Part shown: positions 47,601-58,679 of the stretch, in pieces
How the letters are laid out: each line of letters starts with the position of its first letter
How positions within the stretch are numbered: position 1 is the first letter of the stretch
From: Plectrocnemia conspersa
Taxonomy: Eukaryota > Arthropoda > Insecta > Trichoptera > Polycentropodidae
Length of the DNA: 64,000 nt
Assembly: GCA_009617715.1 (NCBI GenBank)
Contig: VTFK01000214.1
Location: forward strand, 1-64,000
Direction: 5' to 3'
Position numbers and translations under genes: made by a program
Notes under the pieces: model-generated
The model's input: the letters and a program-made list of their open reading frames with translations, nothing else
Told to the model about the DNA's origin: nothing
Database searches by the model: none

Positions 47601-49672
47601 TTGAATAGAACATGCTTAAAATAGGTTCTTCAAATATCTGTACATGAAAATATTATCCCTTTTTATTTATCACAAAATTCTTACAAGGACGTTGTACCGA
47701 GAATGCAATAAATTGTATTCCAAACGCTCCTAACTAAACCTAGGATATAAATATGGATACGATTCGCTCTCTCTCTTGTAGAGATATATTAGAAATTTTC
47801 TTTGAATTCTCTTCAACAACAACAAGTACTTCGCTCCAGACAATAGAGCCATATTCGATGACGCTATGAACTAGCGTATCGTACAGAGCGCGGATCAACA
47901 AAAAGTATTTTAGCGACACGCGCTCCGCATAACGAAGCCGAGCATCCTTGACGCCTTATCATGATGTGCATAGAAAATTTTGCACGTCACTCATAAGACA
48001 TCAATATAAACATTTCTGCTTAAAACACCTTTGCTTAAGCTGGAAAATGTGACAACGTAAGCTAAAAGTAGTCGTTTATCAATCGACCACTTCCACAGCG
48101 AATTCAGATCTTTCTGTAAAGAGAGTGAATCCGAATTTATGCGAATACTCTGAAATTCTTTCAGCTCATCAGCATATAATAATTAATTTTCGCATGTATG
48201 TCGGTAATAAAGAGCAGAGGACTCCACGATGAGCGAAATATTCATTGAAGTGATGATTGCCATAGTTCACATATTGACGGCAGCGATAAAAAAACCAAAA
48301 GGCGTTCTAAAAAACGTAGTTGCGTAACTTTCTAAGAAGTCGCTCATGATAAACTTTGCGGAATGCGTTTTGAAAGTCGGTTTTTGATTTTGAAATCGAG
48401 GTATTTTGTCACCGCTTTTGAAAGGCATGTGAGTGGTGATAGTAGAACGACGCGGACGAAGCCCGTGTTGTTGGTATACTAGCGCTTGCCGGCAGTGATA
48501 GTTAAAATATAAATGAAAAATTATATCAAACGACTGGTGGATCGGTGCAACTTTCGTACGTCTACAAATTAGGAAAATATATTTTAAGCGACATATTGAA
48601 AATTAATCCAAAGAGAACAAGGAGATTAACCTGACAGCCCTTCGATATAAAGCCGGGGGAAAAGTCCGGTCCTGTTAATATATACAAAGTGGAAAATATT
48701 ACAAAAACATGCTAATAATAGAAAAGCTTAAATCTGCAAAACTACAGAAATCGAGTAAGGGGCGGTTGTGGTTGAGGATTTCTAGACTTATTGCAACTTG
48801 TTGTACCGTGGTTTACGCATACTATAAGTAGATATTATCTGGATTATAACGCTTTTTTTAATAATAGCAGTAACCGGGTGTGAAATTGTTTTTTCATCAA
48901 ATTTTAGCTGAGCACTCGGTTTTACTGTATCAAAAGAGTTTTCAAAAATATATATTATATACATAATATACGAAAATGAGATTATTTTGCAAAAAGGCAG
49001 GAAATTGTTATTTTAATGAATAGATAAATTATTATACAAGTAGTAGATATTTATATATTTATAACATTATATAAAATTCAGTTAAATATTGCTTGACTTG
49101 ACGACTAAACAAAGTGTACCGCAAAGTGGTGATTTTATTTTATTTTTCACGTATATATAATAAAAAAATATATACATATATAAATTATACTTATAATGAA
49201 AACCTTTATGTATTACATTTACTGAAAAAGGAAATATAATACATACATATAAATAAGTTTAACTTTAAGTTATTAGTATAGAAAAGAGCTTAGTAGTTAT
49301 CCTACCAATTATTTAGAATTTTATATACGATTATAAGTAAGTAGTTAATGTCAATAAATCATGATTAATATTTTATTTAATTTAATTATATGTATAGTGA
49401 ATATTTAATAATAAAAATATTTTGTTACGTTAAAGCTACTGTAAATGTATAATTTTATTAATGCTTTTAAAGTTTAACGTGTTCAAACGAGTTGTTTAAC
49501 TGCGAGCTACTAAAAATGAGTAAAACAAGTCTATGTACTACATGATATTTTAGTGAGATTGTTTTATTTAATTAATTAAAAATATTTTACTTACTCTGGC
49601 AGGCATAGCTTCTGTTAGGGTCATCAAAGCTGCGACCGAGATGACTACGTAGAACAAAGCCGCGGACCTCAT
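35661..49672 (-). CDS. Orcokinin: Orcokinin precursor, A-type transcript
   Basis: Secreted neuropeptide precursor, 153 residues. Coding exons: 49672-49595, 43460-43406, 38655-38578, 38502-38421 and 35829-35661, all GT-AG with matching phases. Exon 1 encodes a signal peptide (MRSAALFYVVISVAALMTLT, cleavage near TEA-MP). The mature part contains one B-like peptide, NLDALGGGNLLR, then EISPMNANYLRR, a Gly/Tyr-rich LAYGHGLFGGYSS segment and near the end NFDELDHSNMEHFV followed by KR. The last is an orcokinin A (family form NFDEIDRxxF...). Leu at position 5 and His at position 7 are unusual, and there is no basic pair just before NFDE; the nearest is KK five residues earlier, so the released peptide may be SGETINFDELDHSNMEHFV. 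The final tail is only FAP. Expression in neurons or gut is expected from the family. Confidence 0.9.
35830..38420. other. Last intron of the A-type orcokinin transcript
   Basis: The 2.6-kb intron is mostly AT-rich. The part at 36060-36660 is GC-richer (gcgcaattcaccaccgacaa, gtgacaaacgtagtagatta) and could be regulatory or repeat-derived. The rest shows nothing I can name. Confidence 0.45.
38960..39260 (-). repeat. Intronic diverged repeat, copy 1
   Basis: Shares ordered words with 45590-45860: tcgaggtggtgcat/tcgagctaggttgt, then taagctgtaataatag/taagctataataaaat, then atcactgatttca/gtcactgatttga, then gttgttgattgtgttta/gttgttgattgtgttca and cctgtcatg/tctgtcaatatg. Contains the hairpin acaatatatatcac...gtgatatatattgt at 39161-39200. 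Confidence 0.6.
39260..40780. other. AT-rich intron and 3' flank of the orcokinin-B exon
   Basis: Nothing recognised apart from the likely 3' UTR of the B transcript just left of 40792 (aataatatttataag near 40740 and upstream A/T runs). Confidence 0.45.
40792..49672 (-). CDS. Orcokinin: Orcokinin precursor, B-type transcript
   Basis: Alternative product of the same gene, 274 residues. It shares exons 49672-49595 and 43460-43406, then splices to the terminal exon 41483-40792. Phase 1 carries over and gives EDYGPAVNQNYRSYQ at the junction. After a short spacer come about 16 units of 11-13 residues: VDPIGGGNVVR, then NLDQLGGGNLVR and variants (NLDHLGGGNLVR, SLDPIGGGNLVR, NLDGIGGGNIPIR, HLDTIGGGNIPKR). 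They match the orcokinin-B consensus NLDxxGGGNLV. Units are mostly separated by a single Arg, which implies monobasic cleavage. One unit is aberrant (IHMLRGGNFAR) and the tail SIESGSSRLKSHNIF is unrelated. A stop within the exon makes A and B mutually exclusive. Known insect orcokinin genes use the same A/B splicing. Confidence 0.92.
41484..43405. other. Orcokinin intron between exon 2 and the B exon
   Basis: AT-rich with a GC-richer part at about 42480-42660 and 42740-42960. No exon or transposon end was recognised. Confidence 0.4.
43840..44170. promoter_or_regulatory. GC-richer island in the first orcokinin coding intron, candidate enhancer
   Basis: In strongly AT-rich surroundings this stretch has even composition, no frame and no repeat ends: tttgccgttttacaaaagct, gctctcgaagcgagctttca, ctgcgtcggagtagggaatc. 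It includes several TTAATTA/TTTAAT homeodomain-like words. A similar island lies at 46440-46730. Function is inference. Confidence 0.3.
44830..45310 (-). pseudogene. Non-LTR retrotransposon reverse-transcriptase remnant
   Basis: The minus strand gives GVPQGSNLGPL at about 45270-45235 (reverse-transcriptase PQG box), then a broken middle, then VLYDALVCSVLEYGSFVWNP at about 44990-44930 and FLRYLYKWEYG, the C-terminal thumb region of jockey/CR1-like elements. Frameshifts and stops are present. Confidence 0.85.
45590..45870 (-). repeat. Intronic diverged repeat, copy 2
   Basis: Partner of 38960-39260, same orientation. The order of shared words is kept but the hairpin in the middle is less perfect. 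Confidence 0.6.
46430..46740. promoter_or_regulatory. Second GC-richer island in the orcokinin intron, candidate enhancer
   Basis: Even-composition, non-coding block: cattgtcgccgatgtttgtc, gaagtcgaattggaccacgc, atggcgcctgcagtattatt, gaagggacccgaaattcgaa. The word ggacccga is repeated (46653 and 46675). No transposon termini. Function is inference. Confidence 0.3.
47740..48480 (-). pseudogene. Non-LTR retrotransposon reverse-transcriptase remnant, second copy
   Basis: Minus-strand order: FKSGDKI...FKIKNRLSKRI (about 48420-48350), then LLFIIYINDI-like debris, then FRVFA/INSDSLSLQKDLNSLWKWS (about 48165-48075), then ALVHSVIEYGSIVW (about 47885-47845). It is the same family as 44830-45310 and 2440-2660, heavily frameshifted. 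Confidence 0.8.
48480..49590. other. Intron sequence, no feature seen
   Basis: 48480-48880 is less AT-rich but has no frame or motif I can support; the rest is AT-rich. Confidence 0.4.
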
Positions 49673-49686
49673 TTTGGATAGTTGCT

Positions 49687-51210
49687 CTGTTAACGAGAAA
49701 GTGTAGTGTATAACAACTGATATTCGTATTATAGAGTTAAAAGGGAACTTTAAGTAGAATTAGTAACTTTATAAAGCTTATACGTGGACTGAAGTTGCAT
49801 TAGACGCATAATTAACATAACTAGCATAGCTTATGAAACTGTGATAACATTGCATATAATTATGTAAATGTAGTTAAGATATTAAAATGACGCTATGTCG
49901 ATATACAAAAATATTTTTTTAACTATATTTTTATCACACAAATTTTGACGATTATTTATTGTGTGAGAGCAATATTAAAAAGAGGTGAAACCATCAAAGA
50001 AATTACATTTAAATTATCGTTTTTTTTTGTCATTCTGTTTTAATTAATATTTCTATCAACATTTATAAAATCTATTAAAAGCTTAACAATTAAATAGAAA
50101 ATAGATAGAACGGAAAAATGTTACTTCTACTTATTGAAAGTAGTATATTTATTCTTCTACAACTTTATGTATTTTAAAATCAGAATATAATATTTTTTAT
50201 AACAATAAATTAAAATATTTATATTTCTGAAATACGGAAAATAATTAAAATCAGTATTCTTGACTTGATTATATTTATTTATTCGAGATTCAGAAGTTTA
50301 GATAAATATTAAAAAATATTTTAAAATTATCAAAAACAAATATCATTTTATCGAATAATTCATAAAAACATATTTTTACGTATATTTTTTTATAATAAGA
50401 GAAAATACCATTGATGAAAGTACCTTAACTATTTGATATTTTATATGTGTGGTTTTAATTTATTTTCAAGTAAAAAATATAGTCTATCGCTACTAATATT
50501 TTATAGAGAAAAGCAATTAAGAAAAATAAAGATTTAAACTAGAAAATTATAATATAAAACGAATGATTCTTTCATATAAAAAGTATTGCTTTAATTAAGT
50601 TAAATAATAATAAATAAAATACAAAATGAGACATATCAGGTGATAATGAAATATTCAATTTGAGTCCTTCTGGAATACATACTAAATAATTTACGCATAT
50701 TTTTTCGTCTTTTGATATTTAGAAACAACCCTCATGTATTGTATTTGAATAATTTATGGCGAATGTCTGAAATTCGTCATATAAGCGGTGAACCATAACG
50801 ATAAGGGTTGAATCTTGTTTTCAAAATTTCAGAGGGATTTATTGTGACCTTTTATTAATTATTTGGATTCTCAAATTGTGTATATTTCCCACAATAAAAT
50901 TCTGAATATGGTTACAATTGCGAGGTATAAAAATAAAAGTATCAAAAAATCTCAAAATCAAAATATACTCGTAAAAGTTTGGCGTTAATAAGACATTCGC
51001 GATTAGTATCGAGTGGAATATAACTTTTACGTATTTCAACTTTATATATAACTCAAAAAATAAATATATTATATATATATCTTATAAAGGAAGTAAATTG
51101 CGTTTTATCGACACGTTTCGATATTTAACACGACACATTTACAAGTCTGCCCTATATTTTTAATATGGACATACATGTATATAATAATATATATGAAAGC
51201 TTATACCCAC
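49687..51210. other. Orcokinin 5' UTR intron
   Basis: The exon with the start codon begins after ctcgttaacag at about 49687, 14 bp before the ATG. A donor GTGGGT at 51210-51205 would pair with it. The 1.5-kb interval is AT-rich and has no other feature. Confidence 0.5.
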
Positions 51211-51264
51211 TTTTGTTTTATATCGGTGTTCTCTCGAAGCGCTGCAACCAGAACGGAACACGCA
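51211..51264 (-). other. Probable 5' UTR first exon of orcokinin
   Basis: On the minus strand the sequence between the TATA box and the GTGGGT donor contains no ATG (ttgcgtgttccgttctggtt, gcttcgagagaacaccgata). It fits a short non-coding first exon starting about 30 bp after TATATAAA. Confidence 0.5.
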
Positions 51265-51290
51265 AGTGAGCTCTGTTAAGACTTGGGCCG

Positions 51291-51298
51291 TTTATATA
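51291..51298 (-). promoter_or_regulatory. TATA box of the orcokinin gene
   Basis: TATATAAA on the minus strand (51298-51291) is preceded by a GC-richer upstream block with CCACCC repeats (51310-51365). About 30 bp downstream lies agctcacttg, a possible initiator. TATA promoters are common in peptide-hormone genes. Confidence 0.6.
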
Positions 51299-51769
51299 CC
51301 CGCTATCACAATCCATACCACCCACAGCCTACATCCACCCCGTGTGCCTACCACCCACTCGTCAAGGTGTAAAAACTACTGATATACACAGGACTAACAA
51401 AAATACAGTAACTGGACTATGCATTTTACAAAAAAAATATTTTACTCTAAACATAATTTAAATTTATTATTTTATAATATGATATTTATCAATTGATTAA
51501 ATCTAACTATTAATAGACTAAAACCTAGTAATACGTAAGGGGGTATATTATATATTAGTTCGTTAGAAAGTATATATTTAAAAAAAAATTGTAATGGATG
51601 ATAAAATATGAAGTGTCTTTGTATACGAGCAATTATTTAAATAATCACATAAGTAGTATAATTAGAGTATACATATAGATACAAATATTTGAGCTACAGT
51701 TTTCTTTTATTTTAATATTATTTTAAAATAGATAAATGTGATTTTATAAAGTAAGCAAATGTTAAATCT

Positions 51770-51960
51770 TCCAGTTGTAATCTAACAGGCGTGAGCCCAA
51801 TGCGTTACAACGGGCATTATATATAATCAGGCATAATGAAGCAAGTATTAACCATTAGACAGAAAGTCTGGGAATCGGTGAGATCTAAATTATTAATTAT
51901 AAATTATTATGCGCTATATAAATTATAATCAATAGATGTTTTTCTTAATAATATTTTTAA
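51770..51960 (+). repeat. Diverged repeat pair, copy 1
   Basis: Shares with 55230-55385 the words ttacaacg, catcataat/cataatga, gtattaacca, aaagtct, taattataaattattatg and taatcaatagatg/taaccaatagatg in the same order. It is non-coding and ends 15 bp before a tRNA-derived sequence. Confidence 0.6.
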
Positions 51961-51975
51961 AGATAAAAAAATCGA

Positions 51976-52052
51976 GTGGCGCTGCCGGGGCTCGAACCCG
52001 TAACCTCAGAGTAACTAGTCTGAGACGTTACGGACTACGCTATTCCGTCCTT
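51976..52052 (-). repeat. tRNA-derived SINE head or tRNA pseudogene
   Basis: The minus strand has an A-box-like TAGCGTAGTCCG and a perfect B box GGGTTCGAGCCC, with a CTCAGA/TCTGAG anticodon stem. The loop CTAGTTAC is one base too long, and the two acceptor-stem strands (GACGGAA and CAGCGCC) do not pair. So it is not a working tRNA; a SINE head or decayed tRNA-Thr-like gene fits. Adenine/thymine runs follow. Confidence 0.65.
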
Positions 52053-52069
52053 CATGCAATTCCAACGTC

Positions 52070-52600
52070 GTGGAAATATTTGTAGTATTTATAAACATCC
52101 TCATTAAAATCATATCTTAAAACAGTATTATATTTAAAAATAAATATGCAAAATTAAATGAAAATTCTTTATATCATAGTTTTAAAAATTAAGAAATCGC
52201 CAAGCGTGACAAAATTCGTTATAAATACTTGATTGTCTATCAAAAATTATGCGTAATATGACTAACAATTTACAATCCAAATTTTACAGTCAGCAATCCA
52301 AATTTTTGAGTACATTATCGAATATATTTGCCCGTTTTTTCAACTATTCGATTTTGTGAAATGTTGAAATTAAAAAAAAAATCTAAATGAATATTGCATT
52401 AACTGAAAAAACACAGATTAGCAAAGCAAAATTAATTTTCTGATCTTTAAGTTATTTATTAAGCCCTAAGCCATTAAACAAGCAGTCGAATGCAAAATAA
52501 TAATAAAATCATCACTTTATAATTGCCGAAATTCTAGAAACTACTCATATTATCGAGTTCATATTATGAATAAATCTGTTCAAAAAAATGTATGAAATAC
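52070..52600. other. AT-rich spacer, no feature seen
   Basis: No frame, repeat end or motif that I can support. Confidence 0.5.
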
Positions 52601-52619
52601 TTTTTGTTTTGCATTTGCT

Positions 52620-52700
52620 GCAAGTCCACATGAACAGCAACAAATGAGTCTTTTCGGCAGCATGAACAATTAAAATAAAACTACAAACTTATTTAAAGTT
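52620..52700 (+). pseudogene. hAT transposase C-terminal scrap, second copy
   Basis: Reads ccacatgaacagcaacaaat then gagtcttttcggcagcatga and acaattaaaataaaactac, aligned with 31171-31230 (ccacatcaacaacatctgag, cgagtctttccccagcagga). The SERVF motif is destroyed. Confidence 0.55.
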
Positions 52701-55225
52701 ATTTAGTCTTGCTACTTTTAACATACAACATACAAGTATGTGTGTAAAAAGCTGTATATATTATTAAAAAGTTATTTTCTAATTCTTCATAACTTTACAA
52801 ATATATTCGAATAGAAACATAATGAATATCTCTAATCACAGACCGTAGTAGCAAAAGTGTCATTATATTATCATCATACCTCGTAAATATTTATCTTGAA
52901 CTCAGTAACTTTATAATAGTTACTAATATTATATATTTTAAGACTAAATAAAAATTAAAATATTTATAGTACAACATAAAAGCTAACGAAAATCCATTAT
53001 ATTGAAAATTTAATGACATAATATTTTATTGAAGTGCTAAAAATCAAAATTAAATTCAGTGGTAATAGAAATATTTTTTTACTAAATAAATCGTAGAATA
53101 AATTTAGTGTGACAATGAAAAATGGGATAAAAGTTATCAATACAGAATCTAATATTCATATGGAGATTAGGTTAGTTGTCTTAAAATTTCTTGAAAATAT
53201 TAACAGTCGTTTAAAATTGTCAATTACCAAAGTAAGATCATTGAATTACACCACTTGTTTCATTACATCAATATCAAATAATATCATTTTTTACTTTTAG
53301 AAGTGGTATATGTTATAATACTTAAAATTAAATTATACAATTAAAATCAGATTTTATAAATAATTCACCAGTGAACCCTTTTTTTATTGAGATAATTAGT
53401 TCGTTAGACATCGGAGAGAAGATATATTGAAAAAAATACTATTAAGACGATATTTCAATTAAAATTAAATTAAATAGGTAAATATTGCTTTTAAGGTGTA
53501 TTTTAAATTGAGGAGAAACAATGACATGTACAATTTCACATAAATACGAAATAATCAAAGGAATTGCTCGGACGATTAAAATCGTTTGCCTTTAAGAGGC
53601 AAAATCAATTTGAAATCACAATGAAAACCACATTTGAGTTCAAGAAGAAAGAAGTCACAAATTTAATTAAAACGCTATCAAGCCAACCCTTAAAGATTTA
53701 TCTACCCGAAAAGGCATACTTAATATATAGCCCGTTATTATGCACGAAGATCATCTGTATGATTGATTACTGTCTATTTTTTAGGAACGAGTAATTACGC
53801 ATTACTGTTGTGTTTTTATGATGATTATAATGATCCAAGCTTTGATTACAGTAATTCTTTATTATTAAAGGTACGGTCGCTAAAAATTAAATGTATTATA
53901 TAACATATAATATTCATAAAAAAAATATAAAATACATTCAATACAGTGTTGATTTTTAACTCATTATTTTGCAGAGTAAATATTTATCGAAACTATACCT
54001 TTTATCATTAAAAATATTAGTGTTTACGGACAAACATAATTAAAAGAAAAATGAGCCATTAAAAACATTATTACGGCGCTTAGCAGCGTTCCACGTTCGA
54101 TAATCGGTTAATTACTATCTCGTTAAAATTCTTCAACGTTTAACTACAATATTTTTAACTGTGTTTTATATAATGTCTTTTTTTAATTTAATTAAGCCCG
54201 CAGTTTTTCATATGTATTGTATACAAAAAGGCTAATACTACGGGTGTGATTAGGGTGATTACAAGGTGGCTTAGTCGTCAACGAATAGTTTAATAATCAC
54301 ATGGTTAATTTAGAAGCAACTATAATCTAAAGAGTATTGACTGAATTAATTGACTATGATTAAGCAAAATAATTGTTAATTACGCAGCACTGGATATTGA
54401 ATCGCGACCAATTAATATAATAATGATTGGTTAGTTTGCTATCAAATTATGGTATAAATAAATAAAAATATTTTTAAATCTACGAATACCTGCATGGGAT
54501 TTTTGTGCCCTTTTATACATTTATGTATAAAGTTGTTGGGAAAAGTCGACACGTTTCACCCGCATGAATTGTATAAATTAATTTTGTAAAAACCAATCGC
54601 TTGATGCCTTGAATATGAATGCAAGTTTGCAAATAAATTTAAAGTTTTATTTAAAAATGCATTTGTGTAGCTAGTATTATAAATCAGGCGTATCCAAGCT
54701 TTATTTTTAGGTGACAAATCTTAATCGATTTCAATAGTTTGTCGAGATTTTATAAGTACACTATACAACAACATATTTCCCACAAAAGTGGGACTATATG
54801 ATATATATTATATTTATATTTAATCAACTGATTTAAACCGCATCGGTTTTTATAAAACTGATTATTAATATCGAAATTTTTATTTGCAAGGAAAAATCAT
54901 CGATAATGATATATACAGTAATACGATATACATAGTAGTGTTTATACATGTTAACCTTTTTAACTAACTAACAAAAAATATGTTAACCTTTTTTAACTGT
55001 AATTCATTGATTAAAAAATGACTTCCCGTCAGCTACTAAGTTTTTTTATTTTTTTTTTTGTTTTGGTATTATTTTTTAGGTTCATGAAACATTTTCATTG
55101 ATTTTTCCATGCCTTTTTTTTAATAGTATTTTCTATTAGTAATACAAAATCCATTGGCTCAAAAAAATTAGATAAACTCAATTGATTTTAAATATAAAAC
55201 AAAAGGTATTTTTTCCGTTGTTACA
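52700..55225. other. Intergenic AT-rich DNA
   Basis: Short frames only (62-76 codons, no domain). A GC-richer block at about 54065-54140 (acggcgcttagcagcgttcc) could be a conserved non-coding element. Nothing else. Confidence 0.45.
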
Positions 55226-55229
55226 ACGG

Positions 55230-55390
55230 AGTAAATCTGTACCAACTGGGTAAGTCATCATACATAATGAATACCTATAAGTTTGTATTAACCACCAGTC
55301 TTAAAGTCTAGAATTCTGTTACATACATATATAAAACTAATTATAAATTATTATGTGTAATATAATTTATAACCAATAGATGCAACTTTG
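55230..55390 (+). repeat. Diverged repeat pair, copy 2
   Basis: Partner of 51770-51960 with the same word order. Confidence 0.6.
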
Positions 55391-55399
55391 CAGCCGGTG

Positions 55400-56600
55400 C
55401 CTGTTTTTAATAATAGTGCATTTTTGAAAATCAAAAGGAAAATGCTTAATTTATTATTTTACATACTTTTTGATCTGGGACGTATTTCCAAAAGCAAATT
55501 TACAGTGGATATAGAATTTTCTGCAAATATAAAGAATGCCGCTTTTATTTCTTTATATGTATACGATTTGCGATTGTTTGTCGGTCAACTAAAAACAAAA
55601 GTATAATTATTATAGTTAAAAACACACAGTTTTTGATACAAAATATAGGAGCATGAAAGCTCATGAGAGAAAAAACGGCTACCTGTGTTGCTGAAGTATA
55701 CAAATTGTTTCATTCTGAAAAAAAAAACAGGTTAAATTCGAGATAGTATAAACGAATATTTGCATAGTTGAAAATTTGGTAAATAATTCAAATAATCGAA
55801 TATTCGTTCAATTGATATGATAATTTTATGATAAAGCAAATGCTTCGATGATGTTAATGGATAATAACATAAATGTTTAATAACAGATGAATACGGTGTT
55901 TTAAAACTAGTTTGAATGTATAGAATATGCTTTAAAATATTATTAAGACCGTTTTTACAAATTAAAAACTTGGTTTGAAACGATTTTTTTTTTTTGTATT
56001 GTTTTATAAGTTTAGTTAAAATTAAAAATTATTACCTTTTGTTGGTGCAAAATTCGTAGTTTTCTAAAAAACTATTTAAAAAATAAAATAAAATTAGCTT
56101 TTTATAATTGTGAAGTATTAAGTATCAAAAACATTACTTTAAAATAAATGTATACTATGTACAAATTTGTTTATAAAAATAATAGTTTAAAATATATTTT
56201 ATAGTACCATTTTGCTTTATTGCTAAAGTTTCAAAAGACGATAAAGTATGTCAAAAATTTCCAAAAATCAAATTATTGGCATTAGAAAAAAAAATATAGA
56301 CCAGTGGGCGTCACATCTTCCACTTTTTATCCAAAACAAACGGACGCTGTAACTAACAAACCCATACTGTTATGAGTTGACAACCAGTTACTGTGATATT
56401 ACATGTATATATTTCTTTATTTATTTTGTGCGAAATGGGCCGAAATATTTTTTTTTTTAGCTGGATGTGACACTGACAAAAAACCTTGAAATGAGCTGAT
56501 GTTTTTTGATGTTCCTGGTATTTTTGGCTATATGATTATTGATAATTGTTAAATTAAAATTGTGGTTGAAGTAGATTTGAGGTAATGGGTGGGGATGTGT
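55400..56600. other. Intergenic AT-rich DNA
   Basis: No supported feature. Confidence 0.5.
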
Positions 56601-56960
56601 TTGGTAGTTGGCAGGTTAGGATAGCTTGTGGGCGTTTTGTTTGTGGGGATGGTGTTTGGGTCTAGATCCGCTAAGTCCTGTAAGTGAGGTCACCTTCGAT
56701 CTCGGACTACTTCTTCACTTCAAGAACATCTTCGCTGAACGGATTCCTTCGAACTCGAACTTACGCCTCGCTTCCTGTACGAGCAATCACCTCCAGGATA
56801 CGCGCTCAAGGACAAGCATTGACGCCTTCCAGAAGGAGATATTCATAAGGGTTACTGTGTACAGTTCGCTGTACAAACGTCTTTCACAAATCATCAACAT
56901 CGAAGCTTCTACCCAAGACCAGAACGCTTTAATTGTTTGTTTTAGTGGATTTTGATAAAT
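56600..56960 (+). other. GC-richer open stretch, unassigned
   Basis: A 109-codon frame (56626-56955) in a GC-richer island with sharp edges. The translation (FAERIPSNSNLRLASCTSNH) is vaguely like the C-terminal part of a LINE ORF2 but carries no diagnostic motif. Probably a retroelement scrap; a real exon is less likely. Confidence 0.3.
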
Positions 56961-57179
56961 ATATGACTAAAAAAATAATATTTTTTATTCCAACCAAATC
57001 ATGATTTTATTTTAAATTTTATTTTTTAAATGTAATTATTTGTATTTAAAAATATGTATATTTTCAATGTAAATTTTTTGTAATATGTATTCTATGTATG
57101 TAAATTTATATATAATATATGTATGTATTTGGATCACTATATAGCAAAAATATTTTAATAATTTTTTAAATGTTTTTAA

Positions 57180-57420
57180 TTAAATAATATATCATAGATG
57201 TAAAATTGTTATCGACCTCTGCTAAGCTCTCCAAAGTATGCCGATACGCTGCTGTTTCCTGATAATAACCGTTATTGCAGCGCAGGTAGAAACAAAAACA
57301 ATACACAATCGTATTTTCGTGCGACTTATACGACTTTATTCTTGTGACTTGGCTCTAGCACGCGCAAATGAATGTGTGAATAAATGTGTTCACTGATTTA
57401 GACCTTATTGAAAAAAAATG
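57180..57420. other. GC-richer non-coding block, unassigned
   Basis: Contains ctgataataaccgttattgc (a small palindrome) and gcagcgcaggtagaaacaaa. No terminal repeats or frame; could be repeat-derived or regulatory. Confidence 0.25.
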
Positions 57421-57837
57421 AAAACAAAATTAAATTATCCTCTTTGTGGAAAAGCAATAGAAAAAATATTTTACTATTATATTTTAGGAAGAATTTCTAT
57501 TATATTTTTAAGCACATCTTTTATAAAATATTTCTTTTCTCATGTCGAATATAATAAAAAAAATTATCATGGAACTATGCAATGAAAAACCGCTTTTTTG
57601 TTAATTAAAAAATATTAACTAAATAAATAATATATTTAAGAATAACAGTATATAATAACCGGATATTTCCTATCCAAAATTGAAGTTGGTTTAAAACCGC
57701 ATACTCGGTTACCAGCCTTAAATCAAGCTAAACTAAATAAATAACAATTAATTTAAACAAACTAATTCGAAAATAAATGCACTTGTTGTTCCCTAAGCAA
57801 CAAACAAACATAACATCAATTCAATGACGCAGCTGAA

Positions 57838-57969
57838 GTCTGGGGTGGCTGAGATTACGATTACATCCTAGATGATGGCCCCAACATTGGTGGTCAAAAC
57901 GTCGGTAAACGAGATGCGAAAAAGAAAAGGCACGATACGCAAGCCGTCACATCGCAAAAAGATAAGTAA
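57838..57969 (+). other. Short peptide-like coding stretch, unassigned
   Basis: The frame ending at TAA 57967-57969 reads DYDYILDDGPNIGGQNVGKR then DAKKKRHDTQAVTSQKDK. The GKR looks like an amidation and cleavage site and KKKR like a second site. Codon quality is better than the surroundings. But an in-frame TGA precedes DYDY, no signal peptide or clear acceptor was found, and the family is unknown. It may be a terminal exon, a pseudogene or chance. Confidence 0.25.
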
Positions 57970-58439
57970 CGTGTTGCATAAATCCGTTAAAAATTTAAGC
58001 AATATACATTTTCTATCTTTGGACTAACCTTTCAAGTTATATATTTTGATTTCAGATATATAATTAGCGGGGAATACTAATGCATAAATACATATAGTGT
58101 ATAGAATTCGAACACAGTAGTATTTTGAAAATAATATAGTATTTCTACTACTCCCTATACTAACCGTAAATCGATGACCTTCGATATTTATTATATAATT
58201 GTTATTATTGGAAATTTTAGGATATTTATTTTAGATAAATTAGGCGTAGCTTTTCATATATTTTACGGTCTTGTAATAAAAAAATCCAATAAAATTAATA
58301 GTTCGTTTGAGGTAAGAGTTTCTGGTATAATCTATTTATTTTTTTATATTACATTACCTATCGGTTAAATCCCTTTGACCAATCGAACATATTTGCTGGA
58401 AAATGTTACGTGGGCTTTCCTTGCTAATTTTTTTTTTCA

Positions 58440-58600
58440 ATCAACGTAGGTCCTCGAGAGGTCACCCAGCGAACCGTAAATGCTGGACAACAATTTCCAA
58501 TAAGATTTGAATCGAAAATTCCTATCAAACCGACCAGATATCTCATTTGAATTGACACAGCCATAACATACGGCAGTACGATGTAAATATATTGTATTTT
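58440..58600 (-). other. GC-richer open stretch, unassigned
   Basis: The minus-strand frame includes VSIQMRYLVGLIGIFDSNLI and CCPAFTVRWVTSRGPTLIE. There is no recognised motif and no convincing splice sites. Possibly an old repeat. Confidence 0.2.
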
Positions 58601-58679
58601 ACATGCAAATCTGAAATACATAATTAAATACACCCTCTTGTGTAAAATGTTAAACTTTTATAATTTTATGAAACAACTT

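Noticed and set aside
51976..52052. Functional tRNA gene
   Set aside because: Acceptor strands do not pair and the anticodon loop has eight bases.
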